A DNA stretch of 42,174 nt from Chromera velia (lineage: Eukaryota; Sar; Chromeraceae), in NCBI GenBank assembly GCA_018398765.1, contig JAHBMJ010000784.1, forward strand, positions 1 through 42,174, written 5' to 3'. Shown in pieces: positions 1 to 20,150 of the stretch. Made by a program: the position numbers and the translations under genes. Position 1 is the first letter of the stretch. The number at the start of each line of letters is the position of its first letter. Below the pieces are notes generated by a model, which saw only the letters and a program-made list of their open reading frames with translations, was not told the DNA's origin and ran no database searches.

Positions 1-146
1 TGTGTGTGTATGTGTGTGTGTATGTGTGTGTGTGTGTGTGTGTATTTGTGTTCGTGTATGTATTTGTGTTCGTGTATTTGTGTGTGTTTGTGTATGTGTG
101 TGTATGTGTGTGTGTGTGTGTGTATGTATGTGTGTGTATGTGTGTG

Positions 147-191
<45 letters not shown>

Positions 192-327
192 ATGTGTGTG
201 TATATGTGTATATGTGTATGTGTATTTGTGTTCGTGTGTGTGTGTGCTTGCGTGCGTTTATGTGTGCGCATGCGTGTGTGTATATGCGTGTTTGCATGCG
301 GGCTTGCGTGTGTTAAACTTTGTGTGC

Positions 328-372
<45 letters not shown>

Positions 373-462
373 TGTGTGTATGTGTGTGTGTGTGTGTGTG
401 TGTGTCTGTCTGTCTGTCTGTCTGTCTGTCTTTGTATGTGTGTTTGTGTGTGTGTGTGTGTA

Positions 463-493
<31 letters not shown>

Positions 494-509
494 ATGTGTC
501 TGGTATAGT
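1..509. repeat. Long (TG)n microsatellite with TA, TTCG and TCTG interruptions
   Basis: Nearly uninterrupted alternating TG/TA dinucleotides run from the window edge to about 509, with a short (TCTG)n block near 405-432. Apparent long ORFs of Cys-Val repeats in three frames are artefacts of the repeat. Alternating purine-pyrimidine DNA of this length can adopt a left-handed conformation, but nothing here shows a function. Confidence 0.97.
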
Positions 510-2395
510 GGCTCACACAAAGAGAAGAAAGGCGTTTGAGGGGTGAATGTAAAAAACATCAGACACCCAAAATAAGAGCGTGGTTGAGTATGGGTAGACT
601 TGTAAGTCGAGTATCGGCGACTATAGACTGTGGTGACGCTTTCATTTGCATATGTTCAACACACTCCATCTATAACTAAATGCACTTTATGACAACAGTA
701 TACTCCAGTACTGCTGCCACCAGTATATCCACATATTAAAAGAAAATGTAAGTATATTCTCATGATAATATGTTATATTTATATGTCAGAAGCCTTTATA
801 ACATTAATTTAAGCTTTTGAGGCCTTTAATTAGTCTTTGAAGTTTAAATTTAAAAGTCGTAGAGAAAGTTATGAATTTAGATGAGTAATTTAAAATAATT
901 TTTTAAAAAATTAGCTTAATAATTTAAAGTAATTTAGAATAGTCAAATAAAGTAATTTAGAAAGCTAATTGACGACTAACTCTAGTTAGTTAACAAACGA
1001 ACTGTGCACTAATGGACGTCGATGCACTAAGTTAACAAACCAACATTGCATATGATACCCCATGGTTGGCCAGAGCCTAAGTGGTAGATCACTGGCCTTA
1101 ACCACCTCAAATTATTCATTCATCACATTGAAGTGCAATAATACAAACATAGTCTACGGTTCATTTTAATCATTTGAAATAAAATTTAAAGTTGTTACAT
1201 TCATTAAGCATACGCATCATATAGTAGTAGTATAATACTATAGTAGTGTTACTCTAAAAATACAAAAATATATTAAAAGTTTAACTTACAATTTATTGCA
1301 TAGATTTAGAAATACATAGATCTTCTTTTTTTTTTTTTAATTTATTTTTTTCCTACTTTAAAAGCTTAAACTTAAAGTCTTAAACCTACCCAGATCTGAA
1401 ACATGTATGTCAATCACTAAAACCTTATATAAAAAAGTTAAAAAGAATATTATAAAAATTTATAGAAACATTGATTGATTGGACAGGTAGATTGATCTAT
1501 TGATTGATTGATTTGTTGGATCCAAAGAGGGCGATCGATCGAAAAAAGACCGATGCATTAAAATTCTCACATGCACACACAATTTAAGCGCACTGCCAGC
1601 ACATCGGTCCTGGGGAGGGACCAAAAGAGAGACAGTCAATCAGTCCATCAAGCAAACAAACAAATTTAAACAAATTGCAAACGAATAGCGGCTATATAAA
1701 CAGCTGTAAATAGCCAAATGCATGCATGCCAGTAGCGTGGCGGTCAACAAATTCATTCGATTTGTACGACCAAAAACACAAATCTAAATCAATATAAAAT
1801 GCAAGCACGTATATAAAAGTTATGGTAAAACAAACCTCAAGCCACAGTCCTTTCTTTGTTTTCTTGCGCACTTCTTCCCATATCCACGCCTTTTTTCATC
1901 AGCGTTTTTCTTCGAGCATCGTTAGAGGAAAGGTGGCTCCTGGCTAAGAATCCTTTTGTCGCTTTTTCCTTATTAATATCAAGACGTGTTGCATCACAGT
2001 GACTGCGATTCATATAGAAGTTTACAAAGCGTAAGGTAGAATTTTATCCGTCTTTGTCCGGACTCTTGGGAATCTTTTTCTTTCTGCATATGTCGCTCGT
2101 ACGAAAGATGAGAAAGAGGCCCGAAGGCGGAGAAGAGAGGCAAACAGGAAAGTACGAAGCTTAGGAAGTCGGAGGGCACACACAAATGAATTCCCGTCAG
2201 TTTGTTTACCCGACCTTTGCCCTGCCCCCTCTCTTCTCTTTTCCCTCCAGGAATGGCCACCAGCAGGATCGGGTTCCATTTTTTTTGTTTTTTTCCTTCA
2301 TTCAATTTCATCTCTCTCCTTCTCGTTCTCTAAAGAAAGATGCCGTGCAGCCACAAGGGCTCAACGGTTGGAGAGGGATAATAGCAAGAAGAACT
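510..2395. other. AT-rich non-coding region
   Basis: I see no credible gene. The stretch is AT-rich, has a small (GATT)n run near 1473-1512 and a poly-T tract near 1326-1339. Around 1070-1104 a short piece resembles a tRNA D-arm but has no matching T-arm. The ORFs near 1994-2311 look like chance frames. Confidence 0.6.
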
Positions 2396-2940
2396 CTGTC
2401 TGTCTATTTGTCTATCTGTCTGTCTGTCTCTCTATCTCTCTGTCTCTCTGTCTCTCTGTCTCTCTCTCTCTCTGTCTCTCTGTCTCTCTGTCCCTCTGTC
2501 TCTCTGTCTCTTTGTCTCTCTGTCTGTCTGTCTCTCTGTCTCTCTGTCTCTCTGTCTCTCTGTCTCTCTGTCTGTCTGTCTGTCTCTTTGTCTCTCTGTC
2601 TCTCTGTCTCTTAGTCTCTCAGTCTTTCTGTCTCTCTGTCTATCTGTCTACCTGTCTGCTTGTCTGCCTGTCTGTCTGTCTATCTGTCTGTCTATCTGTC
2701 TCTGTCTGTCTGTTTGTCTATGTAAGGCTATCTTTCTGTCTGTCTGTCAGCTAGGTCTGTCTCTCTAACTAGCCGTTGTGCTCATGAAGAGGAGGAAGTA
2801 AAGAAAACATATAGTCTGTCGGACTGACTCTCCGTTCTGTTTATAAAGAAGAGGAGGTAAAGAAACTATATAGTCTGTCGGTCTAACTGTTTGTCTGTCT
2901 GTCAGCTAGGTCTGTTGGTCGGTCGGTCTCTCTTTGTCCA
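2396..2940. repeat. (TCTG/TCTC)n microsatellite followed by a short diverged tandem duplication
   Basis: TCTG and TCTC tetranucleotides run from about 2396 to 2757. Next come two diverged copies of a unit containing GAAGAGGAGG, AAAGAAA and TATAGTCTGTCGG, starting near 2787 and 2848. The phrase GTCAGCTAGGTCTGT occurs both before and after the pair. Serine/leucine-rich ORFs across the region are repeat translations, not genes. Confidence 0.9.
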
Positions 2941-3591
2941 CAAAGAAAAAAAAGAATTCAAACCATATGGTCTGCCTATCTGATTTTAGCGTCCAATTAT
3001 CTCTGCAGTATATATCAATGTCTCTGTCTATCTGTCCAATCGTGTGCTTTCTTTTCTTTGGCATATACGTATTCATAAATAACGGCGATAGTAGTATTGC
3101 ACGCTTTTGTGTAGGCAAGGTCCTCCCAGGGATGCTTTTGCAGTCCAACAGGAAACGACTGCAAAAGACCGCCTGCCAAGCCGACTTGCTGATAAGGGGC
3201 TGCAAACATACGCAGAAGGCCTTGCTTCGGAGGTCAGCGCTTCGAACAATCCTAAATCTGGCTTTGAAGTGTTCGCCATTGCTTTAAATACCATTAAATT
3301 CTCTTCAAGGACTGAAATACACGCGTAAAAATACGGTCAAACTCTTCAAGTTTCTCACTTATCATTGTACAGAAGAACCTTTCATTACTGTGCACTAGGA
3401 GGCTTCATATCTCGCAGTACATATGTAGGGTCTATGCATAAGGTTGTTTTTTTAAATTGAATTTCATCTGTCTTTTTGTTTTTTCTGCAAAAACGCTTTT
3501 GAAGTGCCTGGCATGACTGAGTTAGTAGTTTTATGTATATTTGGAGTGAGACCGTTTGATGTGATATACCTGTCTGGCGAATCAATTACAG

Positions 3592-4536
3592 ACACTCGAA
3601 GCGCTTGGCTACACTGAAGAGAAGTACGGGGAGGAGTCCCAGGCAACTGAGCAGCTCTTTGAGGAAGTGGACGTCCATGTGTGCCAAGACCTCCTAGGCC
3701 ACAACTGGGAAGGACCCCCCCTCAAGGTCCCTGGCAAATTCCAAACCGATGAGATGTCAAACGAGCGTCATTCGTCCACATTTGTTTCTAAAAAGTGGGC
3801 TCTAGTTCAATACCGCCCAGAATCTGCTCCCTCAGTGTCGTCTAAGAAGAGCAGCAAGGAAATGCCTGTTTCGGAGAATGAAACGGGGGGGGAAACAGGG
3901 CCCCTGCTGCTGGGCCTGATATTCATTAAAAAAGTTCTCAACTCGAGGCAGAAGAATATGGAGCTGGTTGGCCATTGGTGGGAGCCTACGAGTGAAAAGA
4001 ACGGATATTACGGGTCGCTTTGGCCCTGTTATATTCGATCAAAAACCGACCCCAAAAAGAGAGCCACCCCGAGGAGAAGAAAACCGTGCAGAGTGTCGGT
4101 GTCAACGGCTTTGTGTTGCATACAGCTGGCCTCCCCCATCACATATAAACAAACAAGAATGTACAAGAAAGGTGTGCTTCACACAGCCACGTTTAAGTGG
4201 TTGAAGCAAAATCACCCCAATATTGTGAATCAGATCGAGGGTGAGGATGTTGCAAAAAAGGTTGTGACTTCATTGAAAGAGGGAAGTAGACATTCAGACA
4301 GAGGTGATTTGTCAGATGCAGAAGAAGAAGATGAAATGGGTGTTTCGGGTAGAGTTTCAGCTTCGTCTTCAGCCTCGTCTTCATTGTCAGCCACCGTTGT
4401 GGCTGATCCAAAGCAAAATCAAAGGCGTCGCGGAGGTAACCAATTTACATCCGGCTCAGTGCTTCGGCCATCCATGAAAGCCACCATGAAATCTTTGAAA
4501 CTAGGTAAAGGAAAGGGGAGAGACAAGGGTCACTGA
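3592..4536 (+). CDS. Unrecognised ORF, probably the 3' exon of a larger gene or transposon gene
   Basis: I do not recognise this protein. The frame is open from a possible splice acceptor (CAATTACAG ending at 3591) to a TGA at 4534-4536, about 314 codons. The first ATG is at 3667, but the frame upstream of it (LEALGYTEEKYGEE and onward) reads like protein, so an upstream exon is likely. An ORF near 3107-3328 is one candidate. The middle has aromatic-rich segments (KKWALVQY; LVGHWWEPTSEKNGYYG; LWPCYI). The C-terminal third is low-complexity: an acidic stretch (DLSDAEEEDE), a serine run, then a basic tail (KLGKGKGRDKGH). Aromatic blocks followed by a basic tail can occur at the C-terminus of transposon-encoded proteins, but I see no catalytic motif. 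The downstream DNA is very AT-rich. Whether it is expressed is unknown. Confidence 0.4.
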   Translation, partial: TLEALGYTEEKYGEESQATEQLFEEVDVHVCQDLLGHNWEGPPLKVPGKFQTDEMSNERHSSTFVSKKWALVQYRPESAPSVSSKKSSKEMPVSENETGGETGPLLLGLIFIKKVLNSRQKNMELVGHWWEPTSEKNGYYGSLWPCYIRSKTDPKKRATPRRRKPCRVSVSTALCCIQLASPITYKQTRMYKKGVLHTATFKWLKQNHPNIVNQIEGEDVAKKVVTSLKEGSRHSDRGDLSDAEEEDEMGVSGRVSASSSASSSLSATVVADPKQNQRRRGGNQFTSGSVLRPSMKATMKSLKLGKGKGRDKGH

Positions 4537-5760
4537 CATGATACATCAGAAAAAAATTGAAAAATATACAGTAGAAATCGAATAAATGCTTAAAACGCTT
4601 CTGTAATTAAAGATTTGGTTTTATATTGAAATGTTATTATATCTATTTTCTTAGCTATTATCAGTATCAGTGCAAAAAGATACATCAGATCAAATGGTTT
4701 CCTTTTTTTTTAATATCTTTTTTTTGTTTATTTTGTTATATTTCGCTATATAATGTGACAGTTTTAACTTTTTATTCATATTTATTGTATTATTAATAAA
4801 TTGTGTATTCTTAAATCGGTACTATAAAAATATTTATAGTGTAAATTTTTAGCTAAGTTTTAAATGAATTATACTGGGAATTATAATTTTAAATTAAATA
4901 TTCACTTTTTTCTTGTCCCGATCCGAATTGCATGAAGTTTGAATTTAATGAATTATAATTTTAATTGATTGCATACACTCTTTCTGCTTTGTTAAGTAGT
5001 CTGTTTAATGCAATTGAATCACGCTGAAATAAAAACAGGTTGAAACTTAGTGAAAGCACGCATGCTATTATACCAACTGGTTTTGAAGATAGACTTTTGG
5101 TAGAGTCCTCCGCATGCAAGTCTCCTACCAATTAATGAAACTACCATACACAGAATCAGCTAGTACACACAATATCTTGGTTATTGAAAAAAAACTTAAA
5201 TCACTAAACTTTCCTAGAAACTTTCAAAAATATACTTTTAAATGAGATCATTTTTTAAAGTAAAAAAAAAAAAATGATGATAAAAAAAAAATGGTTTGTG
5301 ACGCTTAAGTTTTTTTTTTTTTTAACGAGATGATTTTGTTTCAAAAACACCTAAAAAGTTCGGATTAAAAAGTCAAGTTCGAATTTAAAAAATACTCGAA
5401 ATAATGCGCATCATTGGTTATTTTGCATGCGTTGTGTATGTTGGCTCGCTGATATAATCGTACCCTGAGTAAGTCAGTTTAGTGACACAATGACACACGA
5501 ACACACTGAGTACCTGAGTGTATCACTTTGGTGACATACTTACCCCCTCAGTCTGTCACTTCATCAAAATCGGCTTCAGTGTATCACTTCAGTCTGATTA
5601 TCCACTTCTATTATCATTTTTTCCCTTCTTCAGATTCTACTACCAAACTAATTCTTTTTCATTTGACCCATAAACAATTTTATCTTTATAAGATTATCAT
5701 ATCGATCCTTTTCTCTTTCAAATTACTTTCGTTTTCTCTTTAAATTACTTTTACTGTAAA
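4537..5760. other. AT-rich non-coding region
   Basis: No gene is visible. The stretch is very AT-rich, with several poly-A and poly-T tracts between about 5262 and 5325. Around 5470-5600 the words GTGACA, GTATCAC and TGTCAC recur. These may belong to the LTR-like sequence of the retroelement to the right. Confidence 0.55.
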
Positions 5761-5788
5761 ACTCAACATAACACATCCCTCCTTCTCA

Positions 5789-5810
5789 AGACGGCATTCC
5801 ACTGCCGTCT
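5789..5810. repeat. Perfect hairpin, 8-bp stem with 6-nt loop
   Basis: AGACGGCA at 5789-5796 pairs perfectly with TGCCGTCT at 5803-5810 around the loop TTCCAC. It lies immediately next to the left purine/TG junction of the LTR-like region, so it may be part of that terminal sequence. No function is shown. Confidence 0.7.
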
Positions 5811-5877
5811 AAAAAGACAATTCTTTATCTTGCCAAAGAACATAATTAAACATAATGGATGTTTTAGAAATTTATGT

Positions 5878-6053
5878 TCGGCCCAGGACACTACGTTCAG
5901 GACCCTATGTCTGCCCGTCCGACCGGGTTCAAAACTTTGGGCCCTTTAAGCCACCCTTTTTTTTTTTTTCGGCCCAGGACACTACGTTCAGGACCTTATG
6001 TCTGCCCGTCCAACCGGGTTCAAAACTTTGCAAGGGCCCTTCAAGCCGCCCTT
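5878..6053. repeat. Tandem duplication of a roughly 91-bp unit
   Basis: A unit beginning TCGGCCCAGGACACTACG occurs at about 5878 and again at about 5969. Each copy contains CCGGGTTCAAAACTTTG. Copy 1 ends in a poly-T run. Visible differences are mostly C/T and G/A changes. The unit lies within the LTR-like interval. Confidence 0.85.
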
Positions 6054-6239
6054 GGTCTCGCTTGGTCTTACCTTTTATTGTTTTTTTACTTGCATGGTCC
6101 GGCCGGGTCAAGCACTCGGCGTCTCTTCCTTCTCTTTGTTTTCATTTGACCTCTTCTCCTCCACTACCCATTTAACATCACTCAATACAACACATCCCTC
6201 CTTCTTACATCAATAGCAGAATCTCTCCCCAGGGAGTTC

Positions 6240-7013
6240 TCACAGCCTTATAAATTGCCCCTCCCGAGATGCTATATACCTGTCTCTATCATTCTCTGTC
6301 AACTGCATGTAACCGGCTTTATGTCTGTACTGTACTGTTACAGTACGTTTGCACAACTTCAACGGTTTTGTGCATGCGGGAACCCTTGTTCTCTTTAGAG
6401 CACACACCTTTGTCGGCTCAACCCCGTCATCATACCATACACCAAACTCTGGCAGGTCTCCCACCTGCAACCTGTCTTTTTCAAATGCATACCTCACCTC
6501 CGGGTGCCACCTCAAGAAATCCATCCCCAACACAATGTTATACCCCGAACCCTCAGCCACCAACACCGGGTGCTCAAACGTTTTCCCGGGATTTGAGGGA
6601 TGTGCAATTTCAGATATTGTCTCCCCAACACACGGCACTGAATTATTACCCAAAGTAACCAACCCCACACTGGGGGATTTCATCTCCACATCGGCAACAG
6701 CAAGGCACCCCACATCAACGAAAGAAACTTGGGAATCTGAATCAAGCAATGCAGATGCGGGCTTTCCAAAAAGTAAAACACTCACCCACGAACGTGGTTT
6801 CACCTCAACAGACGCAACCTGCGCCTGGACAGCAGGGCAACGCTTCTCCTCCCTGCGAGAATGCTCGACAGATATGCACATGGGGTCCTCCTCTCTTGCA
6901 CACACGGCGGGAATGAGAGGAGGCAGGTCTCTATAGACCACATGATGGGAGGGCGGGCCTGCCTCTAAGCCCGACCTCCCCTCCCGTTTCCCGGCTTCGG
7001 AGGAAGAGGGCAC
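6240..7013 (-). pseudogene. Retrotransposon aspartic protease region, following Gag in another frame
   Basis: This 257-codon frame overlaps the end of the Gag frame by 49 nt and is offset from it in the manner of a -1 frameshift, the common arrangement for LTR-retrotransposon Gag-Pol. The protease signature reads [11 protein letters not shown] where retropepsins usually have DSG or DTG; the third residue is Asp instead of Gly, consistent with one G-to-A change. The flap/second-half motif [14 protein letters not shown] is intact and typical of Ty3/Gypsy proteases. The frame stops at 6240 and is followed within about 40 nt by the purine tract and LTR-like DNA. No reverse transcriptase, RNase H or integrase is present on this side. 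With the Gly lost, activity is doubtful. The alternative is a non-autonomous element whose last 3' coding part is this domain. Confidence 0.75.
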
Positions 7014-8260
7014 TGCTTGACATGGTGGGCCTTAGACCCACAGTTCTGGCAGCCAATGTAGTTTGGATGCCTGAGAGTATTGCTCCCTGGGAGGAGGGTT
7101 TCAGAGAAGAACCTGGTTGAGGGATGGGACGGATAGGAAGGAAAGTTCGAGGGCGCTGGTTGCCCTCGGCCTCCTCTAAATCCTTCTCTGCCCCCCCCTG
7201 CCCAGCCCCCTCGACCCCGATTGAACCCACCCCGAAAGTTGCTGCCTGCCTGCCCATACTGAGTCGGGGCGGCCTGTGCGAGAGACTGGGTGAGTGCGGC
7301 AATTTGGGCCTCCAGTTTGTCGAATCGGTCACTCTTCGGCTGCTCCTGCTTCTGCTTGTCCTTCAGATTTCGATTTGCGTCTGCAGCTGCGACTTGTGCC
7401 TTGCCCTTCTGCTGTGAGTGCAGAAAACAAACTCGAGCGACGAGCTGGTGGTAGTCGTTGTACACAGTGGGCTCCCTGGTCAAATCCAAGAAGAGAGACG
7501 GGTATAAGGTGCCCAGGAAGGGCATGACTCGGGTTTGGTGTGGATGTCCAGGTTGGGAGATTCGCATGAGTTTCTCGAATGCCTCTTTGTGCGTTTTGAA
7601 GTCATCACCAGGGGTCAGTTTGAGCATAGAAAGCTCGTACACTGCCTGGTTCTTCTTGGTCTCTGTTGGGGTCCACCAGAGCAAGAAGGCATCCTTGAGT
7701 TGTTAGAAGGTCAAGCGTTTCTTACTCTCCTGGGCCAACCACTCCCGTATGATGGGCTTGATGAGATGCTTCTCCACGAGCATCCACCACTCTGCATCTG
7801 TTAGGTTTGCCTTCGAAGCCTTTGCCTCAAACATTTCCCACCACTCGACCGGACAGTCTCTGTCTGGGTCGAAATCCTTGACAATCGTGCGGATATCAAG
7901 GTTTTTGAGTTTTGTGAGGTCGACATCGTTTGGGTTTTGCTGCTGCTGTTGTTACTGGGCTTGCTGCTGGGCTTGTTGCTGGGCTTGTTGCTGGCCTTGC
8001 TGCTGGGCTTGTTGCTGGGCTTGCTGCTGTGCCTGTTGTGCCTGCTGCTGCGCCGTCTGAAGGTCTGCCTGTGCCTGTACCAGATCTGTCTGCGACTGTG
8101 CAAGCTGTTGCTGCAAGTTGGCAATTTGCTGCTGCAGCTGCTGGTCGTCTGTCATCTCCTCTTCGCCTCCCTCGAAGAGCTCCTGGAACCACTGATTGAT
8201 TGCCTGGTTGGCTGGAAAGGAAGGGTTGAGGTAAGCCCTTCCCGATCGTGTGGTTCCAGA
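6965..8260 (-). pseudogene. Retrotransposon Gag polyprotein with zinc knuckle and two in-frame stops
   Basis: The minus-strand frame is continuous from about 8260 to 6965 except for TAA at 7954-7952 and TAA at 7705-7703. The first ATG is at 8155, but the frame upstream reads TTRSGRAYLNPSFPANQ, a basic motif seen near the start of plant-type Ty3 Gag proteins, so the true start is probably further out. Order: glutamine-rich coiled coil (8140-7940), the capsid-like segment (DPDRDCPVEWWEMFEAKA through AVYELSMLKLTPGDDF), an Arg/Gly-rich linker (GGFNRGRGGWAGGGREG), and one CCHC zinc knuckle, [14 protein letters not shown] (about 7053-7012). The first stop sits inside a Gln-Ala-Gln run, so it was almost certainly CAA or CAG. 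This protein would form the virus-like particle and bind element RNA. The copy is decayed. Confidence 0.85.
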
Positions 8261-8348
8261 GATGGCTCCAACAAAAAAGAAACAGAGGCTATAAAAAAGA
8301 ACGTACTCTGCTTACCACTTTTGTTGGTATGGCTAGTGTGACGGCAGC

Positions 8349-9219
8349 ATGACGACTATCAACTTACGTGTAAAGTCTGTGCATCACTGGTTCGGTTCCT
8401 TCTTCCACCTTTTTTTCGTCTTCGGACATTGCATCACAAGACTGTCATACATCTTACTGTCTATCTTCCAATCTTATTTATTTGCATTTAATTTGCATCT
8501 TCTGTATTTCATCTGTCCAATACAGAAAAGGAATCTGTATCGTCATTTTTGTATGACTTCTTTTCATTTATTGCAATACAATTTGTTTGTTTACTTCCGT
8601 GCAACGCATTCAAGTGTTGTTTGGAAAGTGTTGCATGGCTCGCGTGCGCAGCGTATGTCAATCACTCCAGTCCTCCAGGACTGCACTCCTCGCGTCCCCT
8701 CAGCCCAGAACGTCACCCCGGCCCGCTCGCTTCTGAGGCCTAACAATATGTTTTACTCATGTTTAATTTTGGGGACTCTAATATATACTGGTTGCATCTT
8801 TATTAGTACATCTACATTAATGTACATTAATCGACCTAGTCAATCGACTGGTTAATTAATTGAATGAGTGATTGATGGATTTGGATACCATTAGTAGCTC
8901 GATCAGGAAAGGATTTAGTAATCAGATCGTAATCTGTATGTTTATGTTTTTTAACGTTTTCCTTTAGCCCGTCGTGACACATGCACTCACAAGACCTTAG
9001 TCACTTCCGCGCGCAAAGCGCGCGCACTCACTTGTTAATATAAGACTGACGAGTCAATTACGACGACCTTTGCAGGTGAATCGGAGGACAAACAGACCAC
9101 ATACAGACCGCGAAAGGAAGAGTTGTGTGATCGGTCGCTGGCGATCCGTCAGTCCACAGAGCCATCGCGAAGGCGTTCTTCTATTTTTTTCCGAAAGAGA
9201 GGAGAGGCGATCTGCAAAG
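8349..9219. other. Intergenic region upstream of COG2; probable 5' UTR at the right end
   Basis: No convincing gene is visible from 8349 to about 9050. A short GC palindrome (GCGCGC at 9009-9014, AAA, GCGCGC at 9018-9023) lies about 200 bp before the COG2 start. A pyrimidine-poor acceptor-like CTTTGCAG at about 9068-9075 could be the end of an intron in the 5' UTR. I cannot identify a promoter element. Confidence 0.4.
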
Positions 9220-19167
<9,948 letters not shown>

Positions 19168-19541
19168 TCTATTCGTTTTACGTTAATTGTTTTTCGTTTA
19201 AGTGTGTAGCGGTGAAGTAATACGATTGAAACAAAGCTAAATATAGAGTAGAAGCAGGATTTTGACACGGCAAAGAAAATACTCATCAAGTATACACGAT
19301 CTACACATGTTGTACTATATATAGTGCATCAGCTGGGGCATTAGACATCATTCGACATCATTGAGCTTAATTGAGGAATCATTTTATCATTTTACTAATC
19401 TTTGAAAATTATTTTTTACTTTATAGTAGATCGACATCAATGCCCAACGTCCGATAGTAAATGATATAAATCGCCACGCCTTCGGCGTGCCTTATAATAA
19501 ATACTTGTAATACAGCCCAAAACCGTGCACAATACTGTTAT
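19168..19541. other. Short intergenic region after COG2
   Basis: No gene is seen between the COG2 stop and the MITE. The sequence is AT-rich. A short inverted repeat (CACGCCTTCGGCGTG near 19474-19488) could form a small hairpin. Confidence 0.5.
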
Positions 19542-20150
19542 CAGTGTTGTTAAGTCTCGGTACTTTCGGTACCTCAGTACCAGAGGGGGGGTTAGTATCG
19601 GATTTCGGATCGGATTTTTCGGTACCGACCTAAATGACTCTCAAACTTAAAAATCACATGTAGTCTGATGTTACAATATCATTTAAACACACTTCATAAA
19701 ACAAAATAAACAAAATACAATGATAAATTAAAATTAAGAAAAAGAGACTCAGACCAGCACTCTTGTTTTTTTTGTGGTGGTGCACGTGTGCAGCCCCAAA
19801 ATTCATGTAAGAAGACGGTGATGCTTCAGATGGCAGTTCTGCATCCATGTGAGGATACGCGAGACACACACAATGCGCGGCCCAGGGCCCGCACACCGGG
19901 CCCATGCAGGCGCGCGCCCCCCCCTCGCGCTTCAAATTAGACATGAAAAGTTCATGCTAGTCATCTTTGAGCATTTCAGTGTCCTAACGGCGTATAAACA
20001 GTCTGTAAAGAGTTCTAAAAACCTGTTTAGAATATGTAAAAAAGCCGGTACCGAAAGTACCGAAAAAGTACCGAAAGTACCAAAAAATTTCGGATCGGGG
20101 GGTCGGTATCGGATTTCGGTACTTAGGTTTGTCGGGACTTAACAACTCTG
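19542..20150. mobile_element. hAT-like MITE, 609 bp, with terminal inverted repeats and 8-bp target duplication
   Basis: The left end CAGTGTTGTTAAGTC (19542-19556) is the inverted complement of the right end GACTTAACAACTCTG (20136-20150) with one mismatch. The ends start CAG, as hAT superfamily ends often do. The flanking octamers ACTGTTAT (19534-19541) and ACTGTTTT (20151-20158) match at 7 of 8 positions, the hAT target-duplication length. Just inside each end are further inverted GGTACC/GTACCGAAA and CGGATTTCGG words. The interior has no transposase, so the element would depend on an autonomous relative. Confidence 0.82.

Larger units (their letters stand above)
5762..6205 (-). mobile_element. 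LTR-like end of the Gag-protease retroelement, with two polypurine/TG junctions
   Basis: Read on the minus strand, the purine tract AGAAGGAGGGA is followed directly by TGTGTTGT (near 6205-6189). That is the usual layout of a polypurine tract abutting an LTR that begins TG. The same 17 bases recur at 5770-5786, and the wider 25-bp matches (5762-5786 and 6181-6205) differ at only three positions. The interval between could be one LTR, or pieces of two. I found no matching copy upstream of the Gag gene near 8350-8900, so the paired 5' LTR is not demonstrated. Confidence 0.5.

Noticed and set aside
1-546. Cys-Val, Ser-Leu, His-Thr and Phe-Leu-Ser ORFs over simple repeats here and at 2186-2754, 10814-11252, 39840-40365 and 41106-41898
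   Set aside because: They are translations of microsatellites in several frames at once, with no coding signal.
1070-1104. tRNA gene near 1070 (GCCTAAGTGGTAGATC resembles a D-arm)
   Set aside because: No T-arm or B-box follows and the acceptor stem does not pair.
7896-8341. Leu-, Cys- and Ala-rich ORFs on both strands over the Gag glutamine tract
   Set aside because: They are shadow frames of the CAG/CAA repeat in Gag.
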